17,821 nt of DNA, taken from the NCBI GenBank assembly GCA_021782055.1, contig JAJXVP010000037.1, positions 1 to 17,821 of the forward strand. Reading direction: 5' to 3'. Shown here piece by piece: positions 1 to 7,034 of the stretch; within the stretch, counting starts at the first letter, position 1, and the number at the start of each line of letters is the position of its first letter. A program made the position numbers and the translations under genes. Below the pieces are notes generated by a model. It was given only the letters and a program-made list of their open reading frames with translations, was not told the origin of the DNA and made no database searches. Origin of the DNA: a bacterium. Its GTDB lineage: Bacteria; Spirochaetota; Spirochaetia; JABEVK01.

Positions 1-297
1 CTTTTGCACATATTTGATAGGAAATTCTTTGCCCAAGCGTTGAATCGCATCATCGTAGGGCTTTTCGTTCTGAATTTGAAAGACGAGCCGGTTTTTATCT
101 AAAAAATGGTAGTTGATTACCAAAATATGCGCTGAAATCAGCGACGCGAAATTGTTCTCAGCGTTGACAAGGATTCCTCCCACAACACCGTTGACGGCAG
201 TGATGACAAGAATGCCGAACGCTATGGCGCCGGCCAAAAGAAAACTTCGCCGTTTTTGGCGACTTAAGTTGCGAAACGCAATCCGAGCAATAGCCAT
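1..297 (-). CDS. ABC transporter permease, FtsX/MacB type (partial, N-terminal 99 residues)
   Basis: The reading frame runs off the left edge, so only the N-terminus is visible. It opens with MAIARIAFRNLSRQKRRSF, the basic amphipathic start usual for MacB/LolC-type permeases, followed by one hydrophobic segment at about residues 20-43 (LLAGAIAFGILVITAVNGVV) and then the beginning of an extracytoplasmic domain. The ATG at 295-297 is preceded by GGAGG (303-307 on the complement), a good ribosome binding site. It lies 32 nt downstream of the stop of the 492-residue permease and is the third gene of the ATPase-permease-permease operon. By family knowledge the two permeases would form a pair driven by the upstream ATPase. 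That they form a heterodimer is inference; the substrate is unknown. Confidence 0.85.
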   Translation of the reverse strand, partial: MAIARIAFRNLSRQKRRSFLLAGAIAFGILVITAVNGVVGGILVNAENNFASLISAHILVINYHFLDKNRLVFQIQNEKPYDDAIQRLGKEFPIKYVQK

Positions 298-329
298 AGG
301 AACCTCCGATAAAGGTCGGTAACGAGCGT

Positions 330-1808
330 TTAATCCGACTGGATGGCTTTGAGAGGCGAAACCTTCAAGGCCATCAGAACAGGAAAGATCCAGCTGACGA
401 GGCTAATGACCGCCAGCATAATCAAAGCGGTGAACAAGGGGCCGCCCGAAAGCTGTGGGAAAAGTTTGTCGCCGCCGAAAATCAATTTCATAAAGTCGTT
501 GGGGGCACTAATGCCCGTCCAGTGCAGAACACTGAGCAAAAGAAAGCCCAGAACTATTCCTAGAATACCGGAGAGGACGCTGACCGTGACTGTTTCGAGG
601 ATAAACAGGTTTCGGATAAAGCCCTTTTGCGCGCCGAGTGCCCGCATGGTGCCAATTTCAGCGGTTCGTTCCATCACGGCCGCAATGAGCGTATTCATAA
701 TAATGATGATCGAGACGATCGAAAGCACCCAAATGACGATGTTAAAAATAAACGAAATCGCCATGAAAATGCCCGAGTCAGGCTGAGCACTATCAACCCA
801 GTCCTGGGCTTTAACAGGAAGTTTTTCTCGGCTGAAAAGTTGGTTCAGATGAGTAATAAAGGGTAAGGTCTCGATGCCTGGCTTCAATTTGATCAAAATA
901 TAGTTCCAAGCGCCGTTCTGGGTGGAAGCGGGGTCAGCTTTGTCCGATTTCGGACCTAGGATTTTATCCAAGCTGGCCATCGAAAGTGCCTTGGTGTGAC
1001 TTGACCCCACGCTTGTTACCGTTGACCCTGAAAAGAAATCGGCATCAGAAATATCCAACGCCGCTTTTTGCTGAGAATCAAACTTTAAATCGGCAGGGGT
1101 CAGGATGGGCTTTCCTTGTAAGGCTCGAAGCGTATTGACGTCGACAAAGTTGGGTTGCATAAACGGAAAGGATCGTTCATTGCCGGCCTTAAAGCGGAAG
1201 ATTCCCACAATGGGAACATCCCGAATCTTGAAGCCCGCTTCACCAAAGTTGTTAAGCTGAAGGTGATCGCCGACCTTCAAATGGACGTCATTGTCTTTCT
1301 CGAGGGTCTGCACGACCTTTTCGTGAAGCATAATGCCTGTTTCGCCCGAGACCAAGCGGTGTCCGTGGAGCATCACCACGTTGTCAAAGGTTGAAAAATA
1401 GCTATGGGGGTCAATTCCGAAGGCCAGTCCAAAGTTCAGCCCACCGCCCCCTAAGTTGAACATGACATAGGCAGAAATTTGACTGGTGAGTGAACTTATA
1501 CCAGGCTGGGCTTTTACTGCAGCGTAGACCTTTTCGTAGTCCTTCATCATAGGAAGGATAGGGGGACCGTTAGCGTTGCCGCCGTTCGAAGCACCAAAAA
1601 TTCCGCCTTTGATTCCTTGCGGGCAAATCAGCACATTGCCCGTAAAGTTATCCGTAAAGGTTTTTTTTAAGCTTTGTTGAGCGGATTCTAAAATAGAGTT
1701 GCCCACGACATCGAGCCCAATCGCCAGGGTGATCAAAATACCAACGAGGATGGTTTTGGAACGGTGCTGGGCAAGGTTGCGCCAGGCGATTTTGATAACC
1801 GAGCCCAT
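330..1808 (-). CDS. ABC transporter permease, FtsX/MacB type
   Basis: A 492-residue inner-membrane permease. It has the MacB/LolC/LolE plan: one N-terminal membrane helix (about 19-37), a large extracytoplasmic domain (about 40-345), and three C-terminal helices at about 351-376, 400-427 and 458-480. Between the second and third helices lies ERTAEIGTMRALGAQ (about 380-394), the cytoplasmic coupling segment conserved in FtsX-domain permeases. It ends PLKAIQSD, also typical. Such proteins use ATP hydrolysis by a LolD/MacB-like ATPase for work on the periplasmic side (lipoprotein release, export of peptides or macrolides). The periplasmic domain starts with a Gly/Asn-rich stretch (about 70-82). 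Its ATG is only 3 nt from the ATPase stop, so the two are translated together. The substrate cannot be read from sequence. Confidence 0.9.
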   Translation of the reverse strand: MGSVIKIAWRNLAQHRSKTILVGILITLAIGLDVVGNSILESAQQSLKKTFTDNFTGNVLICPQGIKGGIFGASNGGNANGPPILPMMKDYEKVYAAVKAQPGISSLTSQISAYVMFNLGGGGLNFGLAFGIDPHSYFSTFDNVVMLHGHRLVSGETGIMLHEKVVQTLEKDNDVHLKVGDHLQLNNFGEAGFKIRDVPIVGIFRFKAGNERSFPFMQPNFVDVNTLRALQGKPILTPADLKFDSQQKAALDISDADFFSGSTVTSVGSSHTKALSMASLDKILGPKSDKADPASTQNGAWNYILIKLKPGIETLPFITHLNQLFSREKLPVKAQDWVDSAQPDSGIFMAISFIFNIVIWVLSIVSIIIIMNTLIAAVMERTAEIGTMRALGAQKGFIRNLFILETVTVSVLSGILGIVLGFLLLSVLHWTGISAPNDFMKLIFGGDKLFPQLSGGPLFTALIMLAVISLVSWIFPVLMALKVSPLKAIQSD

Positions 1809-1811
1809 GGC

Positions 1812-2510
1812 TTAGCTTCCTTCGGTACGGCGGTTTTCGATCACCAAGCCGTCCTTGAGGCGGATAATATGGTCAGCGATATCGACAATCTTGAAGTCGT
1901 GGGTTGAAAAGATAAAGGTGGTGGACAAATCCTGGTTGATTTTTTTCATCAGTTGGATGATCGCTTCGCCCGTGGCCGAGTCTAAGTTGGCCGTGGGCTC
2001 GTCGGCCAAAACGATCTGAGGCTTGGTCACCAGGGCACGGGCGATTGCCACGCGTTGGCGCTGACCACCCGAAAGCTCGTTGGGGCGATTTTTGCGGCGG
2101 TCACCGAGGCCGACTTCACCGATCAAAAAGTCGATGTAGTCGCGGTGTTCCTTGGTAATGCGGGGGTTTTTACCCAACAGGAGGGGGAACTCGATGTTTT
2201 CTTGAGCGGTAAGGACGGGGATCAGGTTAAAAGACTGAAAGATGAAACCGATGACTTGGTGGCGTAGTCGGGTGAGCTCGCGGTCTTTGAGTTGCGAGAC
2301 GGGCTGGCCGTCCAGGAGGATTTCGCCAGCCGAGGGGGTGTCGATGAGGCCGATCATGTTGAGGATGGTTGTTTTTCCCGAGCCAGAGGCGCCGGCGATC
2401 GAAATGAAGTCACCCTTTTCTATCGAAAAGCTCACCCCTTTGACGGCTTCGACAGTGACTTTGCCTAGGGCGTAGTTTTTCTTGACATCACTCAAATCCA
2501 CAATTCCCAC
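1812..2510 (-). CDS. ABC transporter ATP-binding protein, LolD/MacB family
   Basis: A 232-residue cytoplasmic ATPase with all catalytic motifs: Walker A GASGSGKTT (40-48), Q-loop Q92, signature LSGGQ (147-151), Walker B IVLADEP (167-173) and H-loop H204. The segment GFIFQSFNLIPVLTAQEN is characteristic of the LolD/MacB/FtsE branch. The open frame extends upstream to a TTG at 2573, but I chose the GTG at 2508-2510. A strong Shine-Dalgarno AAGGAGG lies 5 nt before it, and the 232-residue product matches the usual LolD length. A second in-frame GTG at 2499-2501 is less well spaced. It is the first gene of the operon and energises the two permeases downstream. Export of lipoproteins or small molecules are both possible. 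Confidence 0.92.
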   Translation of the reverse strand: MGIVDLSDVKKNYALGKVTVEAVKGVSFSIEKGDFISIAGASGSGKTTILNMIGLIDTPSAGEILLDGQPVSQLKDRELTRLRHQVIGFIFQSFNLIPVLTAQENIEFPLLLGKNPRITKEHRDYIDFLIGEVGLGDRRKNRPNELSGGQRQRVAIARALVTKPQIVLADEPTANLDSATGEAIIQLMKKINQDLSTTFIFSTHDFKIVDIADHIIRLKDGLVIENRRTEGS

Positions 2511-2570
2511 AATTCCCTCCTTGGCGAGAACTTTCTCGCTTTGCGCAGTGTCTACTATGCTGAACTCCAG

Positions 2571-2603
2571 CAAAAAGGAAAAGCCCCCGACAAAAAGGAA
2601 AAG
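2571..2603. repeat. Two 13-nt direct repeats, 20-nt period
   Basis: CAAAAAGGAAAAG occurs at 2571-2583 and again, identically, at 2591-2603, separated by 7 nt. The period is close to two turns of the helix. They lie 61-93 nt upstream of the ATPase start codon. On the transcribed strand the repeats are pyrimidine-rich (CTTTTCCTTTTTG). They could be a paired protein-binding site or a slippage duplication. Confidence 0.75.
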
Positions 2604-2802
2604 TCACTGCCGACAAGCGAGAAACTTGAAAACATTACAAATATTTAATCTTTAGGGAAAGGAAACAGAATCTTTTCGGTTTAAAAACGGTTGATTCAAT
2701 TTGACACAATGCTGGGGCTTTTAGGAAAGTGGTGGGAAAAAACGACTCACTTTAAAATACTTGCTCAGCTCGACAAGGCAAGACAAAGCCGACAAAAACT
2801 GT

Positions 2803-2830
2803 TTGACGATATTCTGACTTATTGTATATT
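2803..2830 (+). promoter_or_regulatory. Promoter of grpE-dnaK-dnaJ (sigma-70 type)
   Basis: TTGACG (2803-2808), a 16-nt spacer and TATATT (2825-2830). The predicted start is near 2837, giving a leader of about 52 nt. The same hexamers and spacer length recur before the barrel gene at 15047. Confidence 0.65.
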
Positions 2831-2836
2831 CAAAAA

Positions 2837-2863
2837 GGGTTTAGGCGACTAGTTGTGAAACCC
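2837..2863 (+). promoter_or_regulatory. Possible 5'-terminal stem-loop in the grpE leader
   Basis: GGGTTT (2837-2842) pairs with AAACCC (2858-2863) across a 15-nt loop and begins at the predicted transcription start. It does not cover the Shine-Dalgarno GGAGG at 2878-2882. It could stabilise the mRNA or affect translation; a six-pair stem is modest evidence. Confidence 0.35.
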
Positions 2864-2888
2864 AAAATCGATCACTTGGAGGTCAGGA

Positions 2889-3539
2889 GTGTCAGAGAAG
2901 AACCCTCCCGAAAACGTTCCGACGGCCCAGGCCGACGCTTCCGAGACGGTGCTTTCCTCGGCGGAGCCTCTCGAAATGAATGCCCAGCTCGAGGCCCTTC
3001 GCGTCGAACTTGACACCGCTCGTACAGAAATCCAAACCGCTCGCGCCGAGTTGGAAGCCGTTCAAAAAGAGCTCGCCGATAACAAGGACCAGCTTTTGCG
3101 AAAGGCCGCTGATTTTGACAATTATCGCAAGCGGACAATGAAAGAAAAAGAAGAGCTGAGACAGTTTGCCAATGGAGATTTGTTGGCTGATCTGGTTCAG
3201 GTTTTGGATGACTTTGAGCGCGCCATTAAGTCGTCCGAGCAGGCCAAAGACTATGATGCTCTCCACACTGGAATTGTTATGATCGAGAGCCAGTTCGCAC
3301 AAATGCTAGAACGAAAATACCACTTAAAGCGGTTCGAATCGGTAGGCGCCCCGTTTGATCCACAACTTCATGAAGCAATTAGTGTCGCCGGCCCACAGAG
3401 TGGCGAAACGGTGGTTGTTGAAGAATATCAGCGCGGCTATCAGTTGCATGACCGTGTACTACGAACAGCGAAAGTTCGGGTGGGCTCTAACCCCTCCGAG
3501 ACGTCCTCTGACACCGAAAAAGAAACCTCAGAAAGCTAA
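2889..3539 (+). CDS. grpE: GrpE, nucleotide exchange factor of DnaK
   Basis: A 216-residue cytoplasmic co-chaperone that, as a dimer, speeds ADP release from DnaK. Residues 30-95 form a long heptad-rich coiled coil ending in [16 protein letters not shown], the family's hallmark stalk. The C-terminal beta domain carries the signature FDPQLHEAI (156-164) and [21 protein letters not shown] (178-198). The start is GTG at 2889, preceded by GGAGG six nt upstream. The N-terminal 25 residues and the last 18 are low-complexity, acidic and Ser/Thr-rich, variable regions in GrpE. It is the first gene of the chaperone operon and lies 26 nt before dnaK. Unlike many spirochaete and Gram-positive operons, hrcA is not upstream. 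Confidence 0.97.
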   Translation: MSEKNPPENVPTAQADASETVLSSAEPLEMNAQLEALRVELDTARTEIQTARAELEAVQKELADNKDQLLRKAADFDNYRKRTMKEKEELRQFANGDLLADLVQVLDDFERAIKSSEQAKDYDALHTGIVMIESQFAQMLERKYHLKRFESVGAPFDPQLHEAISVAGPQSGETVVVEEYQRGYQLHDRVLRTAKVRVGSNPSETSSDTEKETSES

Positions 3540-3565
3540 AACAGCGAAAAGGAAAGGAGCAAATT

Positions 3566-5503
3566 ATGGGTAGAATCATTGGCATTGACTTGGGAACGAC
3601 AAACTCTTGCGTGGCGGTAATGGAGGGCGGACAACCTGTTGTTATCGCTAACTCGGAGGGGATGCGAACCACCCCTTCGATTGTTGGTTACACAAATAAG
3701 GATGAGCGTTTGGTGGGCCAGCCGGCTAAAAACCAGATGATTACCAACCCCATGGCCACGATCTATTCGATCAAACGTTTTATGGGCCGACGTTTTACCG
3801 AAGTTGGCGAAGAAATGAAAATGGTTCCCTATAAAGTCAGCGAGGGGCCCAATGGCGATGTGCGCGTAGAAATTAACTCGCAGAAACTCTCGCCCCCCGA
3901 GATCTCGGCCGCCGTTCTTCAAAAGATGAAAAAAACGGCAGAGGATTACCTCGGCGAGTCCATTACTGAAGCCGTGATCACGGTCCCCGCTTATTTTAAT
4001 GATGCCCAGCGCCAAGCCACCAAAGACGCCGGTCGAATCGCGGGGTTGGAAGTAAAACGCATTGTGAACGAACCCACTGCAGCGGCCCTTGCCTACGGTT
4101 TTGGTAAAAATCATAAAGATCAAAAGATTGCAGTTTACGACTTGGGTGGTGGTACGTTTGATATTTCGATTCTTGAGCTTGGCGATGGCGTTTTTGAAGT
4201 CAAGTCTACCAATGGTGACACCCACCTGGGTGGGGATAACTTTGACCAACGAATCATCGACTGGTTGGTGCAAAGCTTTAAAAATGATAACAATATCGAC
4301 CTTTCGAAAGACCCCATGGCCCTTCAGCGCCTAAAAGATGCCGCTGAAACCGCCAAAAAAGAGCTATCGTCAACCCAGACCAGCAACATCAACCTGCCTT
4401 TTATCACGGCTGATTCCACTGGCCCGAAGCACTTGCAGTATGCCTTGACCCGCGCCAAATTTGAGCAATTGTGCGATGACTTGTTCGAAAAGACAAAGAC
4501 CCCATGTATTCAGGCTCTCAAGGACGCTGGTTTGACAGCTGCGGAAATCGACGAAGTCGTCTTGGTTGGCGGTTCCACTCGTATTCCCAAGGTTCAGGAC
4601 ATTGTCAAAGCACTGTTCGGTAAGGAGCCCAACAAGGGTGTTAACCCCGATGAAGTTGTGGCGGTAGGAGCCGCGATTCAAGGCGGCATTCTCGGTGGCG
4701 ACGTTAAGGACGTTCTGTTGTTGGACGTAACTCCTCTCTCGCTGGGAATTGAAACTCTGGGTGGTGTTTTTACCAAGTTGATTGATCGCAATACCACCAT
4801 CCCGACCCGAAAGAGCCAGGTTTTCTCGACAGCGGCCGATAACCAAAACGCAGTTTCGATCCATGTTCTGCAGGGTGAACGCGAAATGGCCTCGCAAAAC
4901 CGCACTTTGGGACGCTTTGACTTAACCGATATCCCCCCGGCTCCTCGTGGAGTCCCGCAGATTGAAGTTACTTTTGATATTGACGCCAACGGCATTGTTC
5001 ACGTTTCAGCCAAGGATCTTGGAACTGGAAAAGAGCAAAAGATTCGTATTGAGTCTAGTTCGGGCTTGAACGAAGAAGAAATCAAGAAAATGGTCCGAGA
5101 AGCGGAATCGCACGCTGCCGAAGACAAAGCCTTCCGAGAAACTGCCGAAGTTCGCAATGAGTCCGAGAATACTATCTACAGCCTTGAAAAGGCGATAAAA
5201 GACGCGGGCGATAAGGTCGATCAGTCCGAAAAAGAAAAGGTCCAAGCCGCAATTTCTGACTTAAAGAAGGCTCTGGAAAGTGCTGATGTCGAGCAGATGA
5301 AAAGCAAGCTCGAGGCTTTAAAATCGGCCAGCCATAAATTGTCCGAAGAACTCTACAAGGCACAAGCGGCAGGCGCCCAAGGCGCTGGGCCACAAGGGCC
5401 CGCCGGATCGGGTGCTCAAGGCAACGCCGGTTCAGGATCGACTAGTAAAACCACCGCTGAAGACGCGGATTATGAGGTCGTTGACGACGACGAGAAGAAA
5501 TAG
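3566..5503 (+). CDS. dnaK: DnaK, Hsp70 chaperone
   Basis: A 645-residue ATP-dependent chaperone that binds exposed hydrophobic segments of unfolded proteins, working with DnaJ and GrpE. The nucleotide-binding domain shows GIDLGTTNS (6-14), [11 protein letters not shown] (191-201) and [14 protein letters not shown] (331-344). The interdomain linker is DVLLLDV (382-388), followed by the substrate-binding domain and a helical lid. The tail (600-627) is rich in Gly, Ala and Gln and leads to a terminal [12 protein letters not shown], close to the EVVDDK-type end that bacterial DnaK usually has. The ATG has AGGAAAGGAG upstream. The reading frame ends with three consecutive in-frame stops, TAG TAG TAA (5501-5509). 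The sequence character is spirochaete-like. Confidence 0.98.
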   Translation: MGRIIGIDLGTTNSCVAVMEGGQPVVIANSEGMRTTPSIVGYTNKDERLVGQPAKNQMITNPMATIYSIKRFMGRRFTEVGEEMKMVPYKVSEGPNGDVRVEINSQKLSPPEISAAVLQKMKKTAEDYLGESITEAVITVPAYFNDAQRQATKDAGRIAGLEVKRIVNEPTAAALAYGFGKNHKDQKIAVYDLGGGTFDISILELGDGVFEVKSTNGDTHLGGDNFDQRIIDWLVQSFKNDNNIDLSKDPMALQRLKDAAETAKKELSSTQTSNINLPFITADSTGPKHLQYALTRAKFEQLCDDLFEKTKTPCIQALKDAGLTAAEIDEVVLVGGSTRIPKVQDIVKALFGKEPNKGVNPDEVVAVGAAIQGGILGGDVKDVLLLDVTPLSLGIETLGGVFTKLIDRNTTIPTRKSQVFSTAADNQNAVSIHVLQGEREMASQNRTLGRFDLTDIPPAPRGVPQIEVTFDIDANGIVHVSAKDLGTGKEQKIRIESSSGLNEEEIKKMVREAESHAAEDKAFRETAEVRNESENTIYSLEKAIKDAGDKVDQSEKEKVQAAISDLKKALESADVEQMKSKLEALKSASHKLSEELYKAQAAGAQGAGPQGPAGSGAQGNAGSGSTSKTTAEDADYEVVDDDEKK

Positions 5504-5514
5504 TAGTAAGGTTC

Positions 5515-5532
5515 GGGTCCCTTCGGGGACCC
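5515..5532 (+). terminator. UUCG-capped hairpin between dnaK and dnaJ
   Basis: GGGTCCC (5515-5521), loop TTCG (5522-5525), GGGACCC (5526-5532): seven perfect pairs with a C-G-closed UUCG tetraloop, a very stable RNA hairpin. It starts 11 nt after the first dnaK stop and ends 27 nt before the dnaJ start. No continuous T-run follows (GTATTAGTTCTTT), so it may be a leaky terminator, a mRNA processing or 3'-protection site, or all three. It probably makes dnaJ less expressed than dnaK. Confidence 0.7.
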
Positions 5533-5559
5533 CGTATTAGTTCTTTCCGGAGAGTGACT

Positions 5560-6675
5560 GTGGCAAAACGTGACTATTATGAAGTCTTAGGGGTAGCGAA
5601 AGGCGCCACGCAAGACGAAATCAAAAAAGCCTATCGAAAGTTGGCCATTCAGTTCCATCCGGATAAGAACCCCGGTGACAAGGCCGCTGAAGAAAAATTT
5701 AAAGAGGCTACCGAAGCCTACGAAGTGCTTTCTGATACCGAGAAGCGCGCCCGCTACGACCAGTTCGGCTTTGCTGGTGTGGACCCGTCAGCTGGGGGTG
5801 GTGGCGGTGGCTTTGGATCGGCCGCCTTTCGTGATTTCGAAGATTTATTTGGTGGCTTCGGCGATATTTTTGGCTCATTTTTTGGTTCCCGAGGGGGGAG
5901 TAGCGGTTCGAATCGGGGAAATGACCTGCGCTACGACCTAGAAATCGACTTTAAAGAAGCTGTCTTTGGGACAAAAACCGAAATCACCTACAACCGGAAT
6001 GCCCCTTGCAGTGTTTGTAATGGCTCGGGCGGCGAAGCGGGCTCGCGGAGTAAAGTGTGTCCGACCTGTCAGGGGTCGGGTCAGGTGCGCCGTTCAAGTG
6101 GTTTCTTTTCTATTGCCCAGCCGTGTCCCACCTGCGGCGGTGAAGGGCATATTATCGAGAAGCCTTGCCGCACTTGCCGAGGTTCTGGACTCGAAAAACA
6201 GCAGGTTAAACGTTCCATTGAAGTTCCCGCGGGTATTGAACAAGGAAAAAAGATCCGGATTACCGGACTTGGCGAAGCTGCTCCCAACGGTGGTCAAGCG
6301 GGGGATCTTTACGTGGCCATTCATGTTCGTGAGCATGACTCCTTTGAGCGGAACGGCAACGATTTGTACTGCATGATTCCCGTGACCATTGTTCAAGCGG
6401 CGTTGGGTACCGAAGTCAATGTCACAACTCTGGACGATAAGAAGATTAAGCTCAAGGTTCCTGCGGGCACACAAAACGGCAAGATGTTCCGTATCAAGGA
6501 CGCAGGTGTTCCTTACCTGCATATGAATGGAAAACGAGGGGATCTTTACATAAAGATCCATGTTGAAGTTCCGACGGGGTTAAGTGGAAAGTCCAAAGAG
6601 CTACTTTCGCTGTTGGGTGAGCAGATCGGAGAGAACCTTGAACCTAAGCCGATTCGCTTGTCGCAAATCTCCTAG
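5560..6675 (+). CDS. dnaJ: DnaJ, Hsp40 co-chaperone
   Basis: A 371-residue class I J-protein that stimulates the DnaK ATPase and delivers substrates. Order of domains: J domain (1-70) with HPD at 33-35; Gly/Phe-rich region (71-120); zinc-binding domain with four CxxCxGxG-type repeats starting at C150 (CSVCNGSG), C167 (CPTCQGSG), C189 (CPTCGGEG) and C203 (CRTCRGSG); then the two-part C-terminal substrate domain. Two GTG codons lie in frame at 5554 and 5560. I chose 5560 because GGAG at 5549-5552 has a usable 7-nt spacing only to it and the product then begins (M)[11 protein letters not shown], the canonical start. It is the third gene of the operon, behind the UUCG hairpin. Confidence 0.97.
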   Translation: MAKRDYYEVLGVAKGATQDEIKKAYRKLAIQFHPDKNPGDKAAEEKFKEATEAYEVLSDTEKRARYDQFGFAGVDPSAGGGGGGFGSAAFRDFEDLFGGFGDIFGSFFGSRGGSSGSNRGNDLRYDLEIDFKEAVFGTKTEITYNRNAPCSVCNGSGGEAGSRSKVCPTCQGSGQVRRSSGFFSIAQPCPTCGGEGHIIEKPCRTCRGSGLEKQQVKRSIEVPAGIEQGKKIRITGLGEAAPNGGQAGDLYVAIHVREHDSFERNGNDLYCMIPVTIVQAALGTEVNVTTLDDKKIKLKVPAGTQNGKMFRIKDAGVPYLHMNGKRGDLYIKIHVEVPTGLSGKSKELLSLLGEQIGENLEPKPIRLSQIS

Positions 6676-6772
6676 CGAGATTGCTTAAGTAGGCCTCCGC
6701 CGGGAGCGGTTACAACTTCCCCAGAAGCGTTACAAACGGTGATGGCGGGTTACTCAAGGGGCTGGAGTAGGG

Positions 6773-6904
6773 CTAAAACCACCACATGCCCAGCTTAAGG
6801 TAACCTGCCGACCCCAAGGCGTTCCATAAAAGGTCGCCCCACATAACGACGAGGGGGAGGACAAAAACTCCCAGTGTTAAGAGCAATTTTGTTCGACTTT
6901 TCAT
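6773..6904 (-). CDS. Possible 43-residue single-pass membrane protein
   Basis: I do not recognise this protein. It starts MKSRTKLLLTLGVFVLPLVV, a short basic N-terminus followed by a hydrophobic segment (about 7-21), and ends in aromatic residues (MWWF). It could be a small membrane protein or the remnant of a larger one. Its support is mainly the promoter: TTGACG and TATTCT with a 17-nt spacer end 6 nt before the ATG, so transcription would start at or next to the start codon. There is no Shine-Dalgarno sequence. A longer in-frame version reaches upstream through the promoter and into the antisense of the acyl-CoA synthetase start, which I consider spurious. Confidence 0.4.
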   Translation of the reverse strand: MKSRTKLLLTLGVFVLPLVVMWGDLLWNALGSAGYLKLGMWWF

Positions 6905-6910
6905 GGTTTG

Positions 6911-6939
6911 AGAATACCGCTTAGCTTTTACGCCGTCAA
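6911..6939 (-). promoter_or_regulatory. Promoter of the 43-residue ORF (leaderless arrangement)
   Basis: On the minus strand: TTGACG (complement of 6934-6939), 17-nt spacer, TATTCT (complement of 6911-6916). Only 6 nt separate the -10 from the ATG at 6904. Confidence 0.5.
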
Positions 6940-6957
6940 TTGAGCATTCAATTGAGC
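6936..6957. repeat. Two copies of TCAATTGAGC, 12-nt period
   Basis: TCAATTGAGC at 6936-6945 and 6948-6957. Each copy contains the 8-nt palindrome TCAATTGA. The first copy overlaps the -35 of the minus-strand promoter at 6934-6939, so it may be an operator for that promoter. Confidence 0.6.
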
Positions 6958-6998
6958 CGTCCATTGCGACGGGAAAAATCGGCGGAACAGCAGAAAAT

Positions 6999-7027
6999 TT
7001 GACGCCGCAAAGATTCCGCATCATAAT
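6999..7027 (+). promoter_or_regulatory. Promoter of the acyl-CoA synthetase gene (leaderless arrangement)
   Basis: TTGACG (6999-7004), 17-nt spacer, CATAAT (7022-7027). Seven nt separate the -10 from the ATG at 7035, so the mRNA would start within about one nt of the start codon. Confidence 0.6.
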
Positions 7028-7034
7028 AAAGTTC

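Larger units (their letters stand above)
2511..2888. other. Divergent intergenic region between the ABC operon and the grpE operon
   Basis: About 380 nt without a convincing gene. It holds the grpE promoter and 5' leader at the right end and a pair of 13-nt direct repeats at the left end. The word GACAA occurs five times (2589, 2612, 2772, 2782, 2791). No CIRCE element (TTAGCACTC...GAGTGCTAA) is present. No clear minus-strand promoter for the ABC operon was found; the best candidate, TTTCCC with 17 nt to TAATGT at about 2650, is weak. Confidence 0.7.
6676..7034. other. Intergenic region between dnaJ and the acyl-CoA synthetase gene
   Basis: About 360 nt holding only the possible 43-residue minus-strand ORF and two divergent promoters. 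AGCGGTTACAA at 6705-6715 has a near copy AGCGTTACAA at 6726-6735. A small CTCC...GGAG stem near 6695-6706 lacks a T-run, so I see no convincing terminator for the chaperone operon. Confidence 0.5.

Noticed and set aside
113..866. Plus-strand open frames overlapping the two permease genes
   Set aside because: They are antisense shadows of clear minus-strand permeases and show only Arg/Thr/Ile-rich low-information sequence.
2511..2573. Upstream 21-residue extension of the ABC ATPase beginning at TTG
   Set aside because: No ribosome binding site precedes the TTG, while AAGGAGG is ideally placed for the GTG at 2510 and the shorter protein has the family length.
2701..2706. TTGACA upstream of grpE as an alternative -35
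   Set aside because: No -10-like hexamer lies 15-19 nt downstream; the region there is GGAAAG-like. The site at 2803-2830 is much better.
3536..4273. 245-residue open frame on the minus strand inside dnaK
   Set aside because: It is entirely antisense to the nucleotide-binding domain of DnaK, has no recognisable protein features, and long antisense frames arise from codon bias in highly expressed genes. The same holds for other frames inside dnaK, grpE and dnaJ.
5350..5450. Gly/Ala/Gln repeats in the DnaK tail as a separate repeat element
   Set aside because: Such low-complexity tails are normal between the lid and the conserved EVVDD end in many DnaK proteins.
6695..6715. CTCC/GGAG stem after dnaJ as a rho-independent terminator
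   Set aside because: Four pairs and no T-run downstream.
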